Source: JBIOHP01 sp044449065
GTDB taxonomy: Bacteria; Bacteroidota; Ignavibacteria; UBA10030; SZUA-254
NCBI GenBank assembly: GCA_044449065.1
Contig: JBIOHP010000001.1
Span: 1 to 64,000 of the forward strand
Reading direction: 5' to 3'
DNA length: 64,000 nucleotides
Every line of letters starts with the position of its first letter. Within the stretch, counting starts at the first letter, position 1. Below, in pieces: positions 52,134-61,112 of the stretch. The position numbers were made by a program, and so were the translations under genes. The notes beneath the pieces are model-generated. The model made no database searches, was not told the DNA's origin, and saw only the letters and a program-made list of their open reading frames with translations.

Positions 52134-53075
52134 ATGGAGGGTAGTGTAAAACACATAATTCTTGGCGCGGGAGGGGCAATCGGGAATGTACTGGCTAAAG
52201 AACTTCTCCGTAATAACGAATCTTTTAAACTTGTTTCACGAAGCGGTTATCGTATCGAGGGAGGGGATGCGGCTAAAGTCGACCTGCTGAACTTCAATGA
52301 TCTATCTCAAACCATCGATAAAGCGTCGATTGTTTATCTTGCCACTGGACTACAATATAAATTAGCTGTGTGGAAAGATCAATGGCCTAAAATTATGGAT
52401 AATTCGATTAAAGCATGCGAAGCCAAAAATGCTAAATTGATTTTTTTCGATAATGTCTATGTATACGGCAGGGTTGAAGGGACAATGACGGAGAAAACTT
52501 CCATTAATCCCTGCAGTAAAAAGGGAGAAATCCGAGCCAGGATTGCAGAATCTTTACATACTGAAATAAAAAAGAAAAATATCGATGCGATTATTGCAAG
52601 AGCCGCTGATTTTTATGGTCCTTATACGGAAAAATCGAGTGTTCCACAAATTCTTGTTATCGAAAAATTATCAAAAGGTCATAAAGCAAATTGGCTTGTC
52701 AATGCCGATGTGAAGCATTCATACACCTTCACCGGTGATTGCGGAATGGCATTGTATAAATTAGCCACATCGGAGAAGGCTTTTAACCAGGTTTGGCATT
52801 TGCCGACTGCACAACCCCCCATCACGGGAAAAGAATTTATTGCCATCGTTGCGCGAACGTTAGGTGTAGAACCCAGGTATATGCTATTAAATAAAATGAT
52901 GTTGAGAATAGCGGGACTGTTCGATACAACTATTGCAGAATCATATGAAATGTTGTACCAGAGTGAGTTTGATTACGTGTTCGATTCTTCCAAATTCGAG
53001 CAACAATTTCAATGCACACCGACTCCATACGAGAAGGGGATTGAAGAGACTGTAAAATTCTACTATAAGAAGTAG
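52134..53075 (+). CDS. NAD-dependent epimerase/dehydratase family protein
   Basis: The 313-residue protein has the Rossmann motif IILGAGGAIGNVLAKELLRNN, YLATGL, FFDNVYVYGRVEG and RAADFYGPY. The usual YxxxK catalytic pair is not evident (the region reads NPCSKKGEIRARIAESL), so it may be an atypical member or act as a non-oxidoreductive binding protein. Its substrate cannot be inferred. Confidence 0.8.
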   Translation: MEGSVKHIILGAGGAIGNVLAKELLRNNESFKLVSRSGYRIEGGDAAKVDLLNFNDLSQTIDKASIVYLATGLQYKLAVWKDQWPKIMDNSIKACEAKNAKLIFFDNVYVYGRVEGTMTEKTSINPCSKKGEIRARIAESLHTEIKKKNIDAIIARAADFYGPYTEKSSVPQILVIEKLSKGHKANWLVNADVKHSYTFTGDCGMALYKLATSEKAFNQVWHLPTAQPPITGKEFIAIVARTLGVEPRYMLLNKMMLRIAGLFDTTIAESYEMLYQSEFDYVFDSSKFEQQFQCTPTPYEKGIEETVKFYYKK

Positions 53076-53183
53076 TCGGATAGATTAATCCATCGGACCT
53101 TCCATTTTCTGATCGATCGTACTTCCCGGTGAAAATTGTGCGTTTGCAACAATCTCCCGGATTGATTATTATTATCAATACTC

Positions 53184-55274
53184 TTGATAATTGAAGCATC
53201 GCCTCTTGATCAAATGTTAAAGGTAACATTAAAACAATTCACGCCTGGACTAAAAACCAAGCTTCAGATTTCCTTCCTTCTCATCGTTTTACTTGCCATC
53301 ACCGTTACGGGCTGGCAAGCGTTTGTGAACGCCAGAAGCGCATTGGAAACCATAACATTCGACAAGCTGACATCCATCAGGGAAACGAAGGGACGGCAAA
53401 TAGAAGCATACTTTCAGCAAATCCGGAATCAGGCCCTGACCCTGAGTGAAGACCAAATGATGATTGATGCTTCAGAAAATTTCACCGGAGTATTCAATAA
53501 AATCGGCTACAGTGCATTTTGCGATGAAATTCTAACAGCGCTAAAACTTCCCCTTGAAACCAGGAACAACGCAGTCAATGAGTATTCCCAAATGCATCTG
53601 AGGATTGATCCGATTCTACGAAACTATCTCCGGCGATTCGGGTACGATGACATCTTTATCGTTGAACCTTCATCGGGAGTAATAGTATATTCCGTGCAAA
53701 AGAAAACTGATTTCGGACAATCCCTGCTGGAACATCCCTTTGATAGCACGAATATCGCTGCCGCTTTCAACGATGCTCGGCGTGCTTCTCAACCATATTA
53801 TGTAAAATTCGTTGATTTTGCCCCGTACCGTTCATCCAGAATGATACCTGCTTCATTTGTCGCCTCGCCGATTTTTGATGGACATAAAATAGTGGGTGTT
53901 CTTATTTTTCAGATTTCTATTAATCTTATCAACAGGGTAATGACGTCGGATAATAACTGGAAAGCGGAAGGACTGGAAGAAACAGGCGAAACGTATATCG
54001 TCGGTGAAGACTTCAGGATGCGAACCGATTCCCGTTTTTTTATCCAGGAACCCCATGAATATTTTCAGCGCTTATTAAAGATCGGGACAGATAGCTCGAT
54101 TATTCAAAAGATCAAATCGCAGGCGACTTCAATACTGATCCAGGAAGTACGAACGACAGCTACGATCGAAGCGTTGCAGGGAAAAACGAACACGAAGATC
54201 ATCGGCGATTATCGGAGTATTCCCGTTTTAAGTTCGTACACCTTATTAAAGATACCTGATGTTCACTGGGTGATTCTTGCCGAGATTGACGTCAGTGAAG
54301 CTTTCGGTTCTGTTTTTATTCTGCGGGAACGGTTGATTCTCCTCGGGTTGATTATTTTGTTAATTGCGGCGCTCGTGGTAGAAGTAATATCGCGGACAAT
54401 TTCTAGTCCGATTCTATCGCTGGCGAAGGCGACTGAAAAATTCGGAAAAGGGGACCTTACGTTCAGGGCAAAAGTTGAATCCGATGATGAGATTGGTTTG
54501 CTTGCGCGAACATTTAACCGGATGACGGAAAGTATCATGCAAAATACCGTCCATTTGCAGAGAGAAATTGTTGAACGAAAACGGGCTGAAGATGAAGTAA
54601 AATTATCGAGGGAGAGGTTAAGAAACCTATCAGGTCATCTACAAACTGTCCGTGAAGAAGAACGGAAGGGGATTGCACGGGAGATCCATGATGAGTTGGG
54701 GCAATCGCTCACAACGTTAAAATTGAATCTTGCTCTTTTGAAGGAGAGATTCGGACCGGATGACCAGGAAAGTCTCCGGAAGGTTTCATCGATGGTTGAA
54801 CTTATCGATGCTACGATCAAATCCGTCAAGCGAATGATCACCGCCTTACGTCCCCGTTTGCTGGATGATCTTGGGCTTCCTGCTGCGATTGAATGGCAGG
54901 TTGGAGAATTTCAGGACAGAACCGGAATTTCGTGCACTCTGTTAATCCACCCGGAACATATCGATCTGGATTCTGACCGTTCAACGGCAATATTCCGAAT
55001 TTTGCAGGAGACACTTACAAACATACTACGGCATGCCGACGCGAAGAAGGTCAGCGTCAATTTGATTGACAGAGGTGAAACGCTGGAACTTAGTGTCAGC
55101 GATGATGGAAGAGGCATTACGGATGAACAGTTAAATGATCCAAGATCTTTCGGCTTGATTGGAATTCGGGAACGTGCCTATTATTGGGGAGGAACTGTCG
55201 ATATTCAAGGTGTGCAAAATCAAGGTACAAGTATTAAAGTTCGATTACCCATCGAGGAAAGAGTATCATTATGA
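53184..55274 (+). CDS. NarL-type sensor histidine kinase with extracytoplasmic sensor
   Basis: The 696-residue protein has a first membrane helix (about 20-37), a large extracytoplasmic region with Cache-like features (about 40-375, YDDIFIVEPSSGVIVYSVQKKTDFG and VLIFQISINLINRVM), a second helix (about 378-402), a HAMP domain (SPILSLAKATEKFGKGDLTFRA), a coiled coil and HisKA_3 with phospho-acceptor His502 (EIHDELGQS). HATPase_c follows with Asn613 (ETLTNILRHAD), DDGRGI and SFGLIGIRERA. The next gene, overlapping by four bases, encodes the partner regulator. Confidence 0.93.
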   Translation: MIIEASPLDQMLKVTLKQFTPGLKTKLQISFLLIVLLAITVTGWQAFVNARSALETITFDKLTSIRETKGRQIEAYFQQIRNQALTLSEDQMMIDASENFTGVFNKIGYSAFCDEILTALKLPLETRNNAVNEYSQMHLRIDPILRNYLRRFGYDDIFIVEPSSGVIVYSVQKKTDFGQSLLEHPFDSTNIAAAFNDARRASQPYYVKFVDFAPYRSSRMIPASFVASPIFDGHKIVGVLIFQISINLINRVMTSDNNWKAEGLEETGETYIVGEDFRMRTDSRFFIQEPHEYFQRLLKIGTDSSIIQKIKSQATSILIQEVRTTATIEALQGKTNTKIIGDYRSIPVLSSYTLLKIPDVHWVILAEIDVSEAFGSVFILRERLILLGLIILLIAALVVEVISRTISSPILSLAKATEKFGKGDLTFRAKVESDDEIGLLARTFNRMTESIMQNTVHLQREIVERKRAEDEVKLSRERLRNLSGHLQTVREEERKGIAREIHDELGQSLTTLKLNLALLKERFGPDDQESLRKVSSMVELIDATIKSVKRMITALRPRLLDDLGLPAAIEWQVGEFQDRTGISCTLLIHPEHIDLDSDRSTAIFRILQETLTNILRHADAKKVSVNLIDRGETLELSVSDDGRGITDEQLNDPRSFGLIGIRERAYYWGGTVDIQGVQNQGTSIKVRLPIEERVSL

Positions 55275-55903
55275 TCAGGATTTTGATTGCCGATGACCAT
55301 GTGTTGTTTCGTGAAGGGTTAAAACAAATCCTATCTAAACACTCGGATCTTGTTGTGACCGACGAAGTTGGAAATGGAAAAGATGCTCTTGATAAAATTT
55401 GGAGCACAGATTATGATGTCGTTCTGCTGGATATCTCAATGCCGGGGCAAACCGGATGGGATATTCTGAGCGAGGCGAAACGCCAAAAACCCAATTTGCC
55501 GATCCTCATATTGAGTATGCATCCCGAAGATCAATATGCAATTCGCATGTTGAAAGCCGGGGCATCTGGTTATGTTTCAAAGGAAAGTGTTCCTGATGAA
55601 CTCATAACAGCTATTCGGAAGGTCGCAGGCGGCGGAAGGTATGTAAGTCTGGCCCTTGCCGAAAAACTCGCTTATGCGTTAAATACGCAATCTGAAAAAA
55701 TGCCGCATCAATTGCTATCGAACCGCGAATTCCAGGTCATGTGTATGCTTGCCTCCGGCAAATCATTAAAGGAAATTGCGGATGATCTTTCATTGAGTGA
55801 AAAAACCATTACCACATATCGTGCGAGAATCCTTGAAAAATTACAAATGCGCAATAATGTGGAATTAACACACTACGCCATTCAGCATAAACTCATCGAT
55901 TAA
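55271..55903 (+). CDS. NarL/LuxR-family response regulator
   Basis: The 210-residue regulator has a receiver domain with the acidic pair D8-D9, phospho-acceptor Asp54 (VVLLDISMPG) and Lys in YVSKESVP. A C-terminal LuxR helix-turn-helix (LSNREFQVMCMLASGKSLKEIADDLSLSEKTITTYRARILEKLQ) follows. It overlaps the kinase gene by four bases. An inverted repeat TGTAGGG-TTAT-CCCTACA (55919-55936) just after the stop may be a 3' hairpin. Confidence 0.95.
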   Translation: MIRILIADDHVLFREGLKQILSKHSDLVVTDEVGNGKDALDKIWSTDYDVVLLDISMPGQTGWDILSEAKRQKPNLPILILSMHPEDQYAIRMLKAGASGYVSKESVPDELITAIRKVAGGGRYVSLALAEKLAYALNTQSEKMPHQLLSNREFQVMCMLASGKSLKEIADDLSLSEKTITTYRARILEKLQMRNNVELTHYAIQHKLID

Positions 55904-55918
55904 CTCGCTCATCATTTT

Positions 55919-55936
55919 GTAGGGTTATCCCTACAT
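55919..55936. repeat. Short perfect inverted repeat after the regulator gene
   Basis: TGTAGGG and CCCTACA are separated by TTAT. No T-run follows, so it may be either a weak terminator or a binding site ahead of amt. A second weaker pair (AATCCCT/AGGGTTT) follows near 55949. Confidence 0.5.
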
Positions 55937-56125
55937 TGTTGATCTAAAAATCCCTATCTCAAAATCAGGGTTTGAAGACTATTTTTTAAGTGTAAATTCA
56001 CGTACAATTACACTAATCATCGTGTCTCAATTCTGCCATACAAAGAACATTGTGTTAATATTTAAAATATATCATGTCTGTGCAGGTGTACACGCTTTTC
56101 TAATAATTACATAAGGAAAATTACA

Positions 56126-57358
56126 ATGAATTTCGATACTGGAAATACCGGATTTATGCTGGTCGCAACCAGCTTGGTCATGCTTATGACTCCGGGTCTT
56201 GCTTTTTTTTATGGCGGCTTAGTTGGACGGAAAAACGTCTTAGCCATCATGATTCAAAGTTTTGTTTCGATGGGTGTTACCACCGTCATGTGGTTCGCGT
56301 TCGGTTACTCGTTGTGCTTCAGTGGAGGTGAAGGCGGAATCATCGGCGATTTACGATATGCATTTTTGAGCGGCGTCGATCTCCGGACCGCATTTACAGG
56401 ATCAAACAGTATCCCTCTCTGGGTGTTCATCGCATACCAGATGATGTTTGCTCAAATTACTCCCGCACTCATTACTGGTGCGTTCAGCAACCGGGTTCGG
56501 TTTGGTCCATATCTTACATTCTTAGTGTTTTGGTTATTTTTTATGTATTTCCCGATGGCTCATATGATCTGGGGAGGCGGCTTGTTGGCAAAATGGGGCG
56601 TGCTTGATTTTGCGGGTGGAATTGTCGTTCACGCAATCGCCGGATTCTCGGCGCTAGCGTCGGTCTTCTTCCTGGGGAAGAGACGAATTCAGGATCGCGG
56701 TCCGCACAGTATCCCGCTTGTCGCTCTAGGCACCGGATTGCTCTGGTTCGGGTGGTACGGGTTCAATGCGGGAAGTGAATTGCGAGTTGATTCAATTACG
56801 GCTCTGGCTTTCATCAATACGGATGTCGCTGCCTCTTTCGCTGCTATCACCTGGCTTGTCCTTGCCTGGATACTCGAAAAAAAACCGAAGTTTGTCGGTC
56901 TGCTAACCGGGTCAATTGCCGGGCTTGCGGCTGTGACCCCTGCCGCGGGGTATGTTACCACGACAAGCGCCGTTATTATCGGCATTGTTGCTAGCATTGT
57001 GTGTTATTATGCCATCACGCTGAAGAATAAATTGCAATGGGATGATGCCCTCGATGTATGGGGAGTTCATGGCGTCGGGGGATTCCTCGGAGTTATTGCA
57101 CTTGGTATTTTCGCAAATTTGTCTATGAATCCATCCGGCTCGAACGGGCTTCTTCTCGGAGACAGTACCTTCTTCATGAAAGAAGTGGTTGCAGTTTGCG
57201 GAGCGGCTATATATTCATTCCTTTTCACCTATGCAATGCTCTGGATTATCAACAAGGTAACGCCGGTAAGAACGAGCCGCGAAGAGGAAGAAGCCGGGCT
57301 TGATGAGTCGCTGCATGGTGAAAAAGCCTATCTCGAAGATGAATCCTTTGTTGCTTAA
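56126..57358 (+). CDS. amt: Ammonium transporter Amt
   Basis: The 410-residue protein starts directly with the first helix (TGFMLVATSLVMLMTPGLAFFYGGLVGRKNVL), carries DFAGGIVVHAIAGFSAL and VWGVHGVGGFLGVIALG with the twin-His pore residues, and has the usual 11 membrane spans. A P-II (glnK) gene, often adjacent, is missing. Its last 20 bases overlap the start of the porin-like gene. No sigma54 site was recognised upstream. Confidence 0.95.
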   Translation: MNFDTGNTGFMLVATSLVMLMTPGLAFFYGGLVGRKNVLAIMIQSFVSMGVTTVMWFAFGYSLCFSGGEGGIIGDLRYAFLSGVDLRTAFTGSNSIPLWVFIAYQMMFAQITPALITGAFSNRVRFGPYLTFLVFWLFFMYFPMAHMIWGGGLLAKWGVLDFAGGIVVHAIAGFSALASVFFLGKRRIQDRGPHSIPLVALGTGLLWFGWYGFNAGSELRVDSITALAFINTDVAASFAAITWLVLAWILEKKPKFVGLLTGSIAGLAAVTPAAGYVTTTSAVIIGIVASIVCYYAITLKNKLQWDDALDVWGVHGVGGFLGVIALGIFANLSMNPSGSNGLLLGDSTFFMKEVVAVCGAAIYSFLFTYAMLWIINKVTPVRTSREEEEAGLDESLHGEKAYLEDESFVA

Positions 57359-58478
57359 AACTGCCGCAAAATCACGAGGGTTTGTTATCCTGTTCGTGAT
57401 TTTTGGATTGATGTTGCCGGGTCGGGTATATTCACAAACTGATTCAAATAGTGCAAAATCTGGCAGAATGCTTGAATCGTTTACAATCAATGGATTTCTG
57501 TCTTCGGCTTATGTCTATAATTTCAATAATCCCGATATGATGAAAAATCAATATCGTGTTTTTGATTTTGATGATAATAGCATGAAAATTGACGTCCTTG
57601 AGTTATCTCTTGAGAGAAAAGTTGTAAAAATCGGTGAAACCGGCTTTCGCTTCGATATGACAGCCGGTTCATCGGTTCCAAGAATATCCCGTTCTTCCGG
57701 ATTGGATATTGGCGATCTTGATTTTCACCAGATGTACATGAGTTATATTGCGCCAGTCGGGAACGGGTTAAAACTCGATCTTGGCAAGTTCATTACAAGT
57801 ATGGGGTACGAGGTGATCGAAGGATATGATGGGTACAATGATAATTATTCTCGCTCATTTCTATTTGGATACGCGATTCCGTTCACTCATACGGGTATCA
57901 AAGGATCGTATGCTTTCAGTCAAAACCTTTCAGCAACGCTGATGGTCGTTAATGGATGGGACAACGTAGTCGATAGCAATAAATCGAAAAGTGTGGGGGG
58001 ACAACTTGGCGTTGTCCCGGTTAACGGTATGAACCTGTATTTTAACTACATGATCGGTCCCGAAAAAACAAATAATAATTCCGATAATCGCAATCTCCTC
58101 GATGTGGTCGGAATGTATGTCATCAACGAAAAATTCACCCTCGGGGGGAATGGTGATTATGGAACCGAACAACATTCCGGAATTAATGGCGGCACCGCTG
58201 TTTGGGATGGAATAGCCGGCTATATGCGATTGAATCTTTTATCAGAGTTTTCGCTGGTGTTGCGAGGGGAGCAATTTGAGGATCGGGATGGCATTCGTAC
58301 GGGGCGTGTTCAAAAATTACGGGAACTGACTCTCACACCCGAATATCGCGTTACGGGAGATTTTATTGTGCGCGCTGATTTCCGCTACGATAAATCCGAT
58401 CAGGTAGTTTTTCAAAAAAACAACGATTGGATTGATAATCAAAGTACAGTCGGCATCAATTTCATTTATAAATTTTAG
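57339..58478 (+). CDS. Outer-membrane porin-like beta-barrel
   Basis: From ATG 57339 the 379-residue protein has a signal peptide (VILFVIFGLMLPGRVYSQ) and then long alternating beta strands ending in the aromatic VGINFIYKF. Patterns such as FRFDMTAGSSVPRISRSSGLDIGDLDFHQMYMSYIAP and LDLGKFITSMGYEVIEGYDGYNDNYSRSFLFGYAIPFTHTGIKGSY match the 'outer membrane beta-barrel' (DUF1597/BBP2-like) porins. The overlap with amt suggests translational coupling: outer-membrane entry for ammonium or another small solute is an attractive inference. Confidence 0.75.
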   Translation: MNPLLLKTAAKSRGFVILFVIFGLMLPGRVYSQTDSNSAKSGRMLESFTINGFLSSAYVYNFNNPDMMKNQYRVFDFDDNSMKIDVLELSLERKVVKIGETGFRFDMTAGSSVPRISRSSGLDIGDLDFHQMYMSYIAPVGNGLKLDLGKFITSMGYEVIEGYDGYNDNYSRSFLFGYAIPFTHTGIKGSYAFSQNLSATLMVVNGWDNVVDSNKSKSVGGQLGVVPVNGMNLYFNYMIGPEKTNNNSDNRNLLDVVGMYVINEKFTLGGNGDYGTEQHSGINGGTAVWDGIAGYMRLNLLSEFSLVLRGEQFEDRDGIRTGRVQKLRELTLTPEYRVTGDFIVRADFRYDKSDQVVFQKNNDWIDNQSTVGINFIYKF

Positions 58479-58537
58479 ATGGAATGACAGAACCAGGTAA
58501 TATTACCTTCTGAAAGATAATTGATCCCTTAAAAGCG

Positions 58538-58600
58538 AAAATCCCTGCTTCCCTGATGCAAACTTGACTTACATCTTTTTATATTGGAGGCAGGGATTTT
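58538..58600 (+). terminator. Rho-independent terminator after the porin gene
   Basis: AAAATCCCTGCTTCC (58538-58552) pairs with GGAGGCAGGGATTTT (58586-58600), one mismatch in 15, around a 33-base loop; a T-run follows on the right. It closes the amt-porin transcript and, from the other side, the LiaF-like gene. Confidence 0.8.
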
Positions 58601-58648
58601 TGATTTCTGCGATGAAAACCATCACGAAGTTCATCGTTGATAAATGTA

Positions 58649-59365
58649 TCACAAATTCTTCACCGCTGCTCCACCCATTATCGCGTATCCCTTGATAATG
58701 AGTTGTTTCTGCGTGGCTTCCGTCGGCGGAAATGTTTTATTTTCCATACCGCCGAGAATGGGATGCCCATTCATGATGACGTGCCAATCACGAGGGACGG
58801 TTATTTCGATCCCTCCCCAGAATATGAAAAGATCAACGACTGCTGTCGTGTTTTTAATTGACGCCTGCCGCAGATCGAGCTTGCAGCCGCCCATGATGGT
58901 GGTGATTTCACCACCCTGAAAATCCTGCGATGTGATAGTGCGTTCGCCTCCGCTCATGATATAAAAAAGGCTTACGGTGGAATCCAGTTCTTGTCCAACG
59001 CCCTGCTGATCCGATGCTGGTTCTGTATGCCATTTCGATCTTGTGTTGAATAGTAAACTCGCCCCGAGGAGAATAATAACAATGGGCCACCATTGCCAGA
59101 AATGAACATGAAAGTAGGTAAGATTGTCGACCGTTAATAATCCTCCAAAGAGCATAATAAGTACGCCGGTGATCAAGCCTGCCGGTCTTTTGGAACGGAT
59201 AAATTTAATTGCTCCAAAGAGAATAATCAGCAACGGCCAGTATCGGAAATAATCATATGCATCGATTACATTAAGACGGTCGAGTAGGAGCACGACCCCA
59301 ACGCAGGTAATAAGTAATCCAAAAAAGAATTGCGCCCCTGATCTTGATGAAGTGTAAGCAGCCAT
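58649..59365 (-). CDS. LiaF-like transmembrane protein
   Basis: The 238-residue protein has four membrane segments in two helical hairpins (about 10-27, 39-50, 63-83 and 88-108; LLITCVGVVLLLDRLNVIDAYDYFRYWPLLIILFG) and a C-terminal beta domain (about 150-238) with the pattern GGEITTIMGGCKLDLRQASIKNTTAVVDLFIFWGGIEITVPRDWHVIMNGHPILGGMENKT, the DUF2154/LiaF C-terminal repeat. Members act as sensors or buffers in cell-envelope stress. No LiaRS pair is adjacent; the NarL-type pair at 53 kb is not contiguous. Confidence 0.85.
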   Translation of the reverse strand: MAAYTSSRSGAQFFFGLLITCVGVVLLLDRLNVIDAYDYFRYWPLLIILFGAIKFIRSKRPAGLITGVLIMLFGGLLTVDNLTYFHVHFWQWWPIVIILLGASLLFNTRSKWHTEPASDQQGVGQELDSTVSLFYIMSGGERTITSQDFQGGEITTIMGGCKLDLRQASIKNTTAVVDLFIFWGGIEITVPRDWHVIMNGHPILGGMENKTFPPTEATQKQLIIKGYAIMGGAAVKNL

Positions 59366-59402
59366 AATAATATCCTATCTATGAAAATGGTAAAAAATTG
59401 AA

Positions 59403-60968
59403 TCAGATATAGGTTTTTAACGTGGGCCATAATTCTCTTAAAGGAACTTTCAGCCCGCGGCAGACGTAAATGTTCAAATTGTTTTCATAGGGGAGACAAT
59501 ACTCGCTTTTTACAATCCGTGCAATGGTGACGGATTGAAATTTATCCTGTTTATCCCGTAGTTCCCCGCCGAGAATAATAACCAGTTCGCCGGTATAATC
59601 TCGCGGTCCCCAAAGCCAGTAGTTATTGTGGCTGCCGATTGAAGGAGGTAGTCCATATTTTTTACCGAATAAATCGATCGCCCCGCACCTGCCGTAATTA
59701 TCGGCGTAAATAGCGCAGCGGGATTGTTCATCGGGTGTAAGAGTATGATATACTTCGGCGACGGCGGCAGCTTTGTCTTCCCACCCAAACATATCTGCGT
59801 AGAATTGTGGTAGTTTATCTAATTCGTGTGCTTCGGAAGTCGTGGGTGATATCCCCAACACATCAGAATAATGAATAAATGTTTCAACCGGCAGAATGGG
59901 GAGGGTTACCGGGGCGAGAACTAATCCACCAACAACGAGAATTGCGGCATAAAGAGGTTTAATCCAGGAAACGGTTCGCAATGTCAGCATGCGCTCAAAT
60001 GCGATGCCTCCTCCAGCGAAGAGCATTCCATAAGCAGGAGAGAGGTATTCCGGTTTACTGTGAAAGTTTCCCAAAAGTATCAGTAATGTCGCAACATATA
60101 TCCAGCCGATGGCGATGAATTTCTTCCCTTCTTTGATGAAGAAGAAAAAGCCAATACCGGCGAGCCAGAGTGGAAGGGTTAATGGGTTTTGGACTAAAAT
60201 TTGACCTTCAATAAAGTCGGCTTCTGTCACTGATTGATATTTGATGTTGGTTGCATTACGGATAAATTCCAGATGCGCAAAATCGTGCAGCATATTCCAG
60301 ATGATGAAAGGTGAAAATATTGCCAGGGCGATTACACCCGCGATATAGGGATACATCGTTTTAAACCAATGTCTCTGGGGTGTGAGTAAAATTCCTGCAT
60401 ATATTCCAAAGGCAAGCCAGAGCACGCTGATTTTATTCAACATTCCCAAGCCAAGGATGCATCCGATGAAAACCCAGTAGACCCAATCACCCGTATTAAT
60501 TAAGCGGATAACAAGGTATGCTGTCCATACCCAGAAAAATATTTCAAACGCGTTCATTGAATAATATGTATTCATCGCGAGGTTACCGAGTGAGGCAATC
60601 GATGCAATGCACGCGATGGATTGTGCAAATCGTTTACCTCCAAGTTCTCTGGTAATTAAACCGACCGTAAAGACTGTGATTGCGCCGAGGATCGCGGGTA
60701 ATAATCGTAACATAAAAATCGAATCGCCTAAGAGGGCACGGTTTGCATAAAGAATAAAAATGGAGAGCGGCGGTTCATCTACATATCCTGCTGCAAGATG
60801 GTCGCTGCACGCAAGATAATACAGCTCATCCCGGAAATACCCATAACCGCCCCATGTGTTCGTAATAAGATGGATGACGAGTTTGAACAACGCAAACCCG
60901 ATCAGGAGGGTGTAGCCGCCTCCTTTATTTTCGCGTTTAAGAGGATCGTTTACCATAGGATCTGACAA
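59403..60968 (-). CDS. Family 39 (ArnT/PMT-like) glycosyltransferase
   Basis: The 521-residue protein has about 11-13 membrane helices and the periplasmic first-loop motif YVDEPPLSIFILYANRALLGDSIFMLRLLPAILGAITVFTVGLI, with the D-E-P-P acidic core of lipid-linked sugar transferases. The C-terminal soluble domain (about 385-521) is longer than usual. It probably transfers a sugar from a polyprenyl phosphate to a glycan or protein. It stands alone near two permease genes. Confidence 0.85.
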   Translation of the reverse strand: MSDPMVNDPLKRENKGGGYTLLIGFALFKLVIHLITNTWGGYGYFRDELYYLACSDHLAAGYVDEPPLSIFILYANRALLGDSIFMLRLLPAILGAITVFTVGLITRELGGKRFAQSIACIASIASLGNLAMNTYYSMNAFEIFFWVWTAYLVIRLINTGDWVYWVFIGCILGLGMLNKISVLWLAFGIYAGILLTPQRHWFKTMYPYIAGVIALAIFSPFIIWNMLHDFAHLEFIRNATNIKYQSVTEADFIEGQILVQNPLTLPLWLAGIGFFFFIKEGKKFIAIGWIYVATLLILLGNFHSKPEYLSPAYGMLFAGGGIAFERMLTLRTVSWIKPLYAAILVVGGLVLAPVTLPILPVETFIHYSDVLGISPTTSEAHELDKLPQFYADMFGWEDKAAAVAEVYHTLTPDEQSRCAIYADNYGRCGAIDLFGKKYGLPPSIGSHNNYWLWGPRDYTGELVIILGGELRDKQDKFQSVTIARIVKSEYCLPYENNLNIYVCRGLKVPLRELWPTLKTYI

Positions 60969-61112
60969 GTCTGTTGGTTACGAGTTGTCGAATGATTCTC
61001 TTGAATATACGGAAATGGAAGGAATAAGTTTTGTTGAACTCCAACGCTTATTAGATTGAGGTTTTATTTTGCTTTAATCAGGGTATGGCAGTTAAGAATC
61101 CTTATAGGATTC

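Noticed and set aside
53076..53183. Regulatory RNA upstream of the histidine kinase
   Set aside because: Only an AT-rich spacer with no stable fold or conserved motif was visible.
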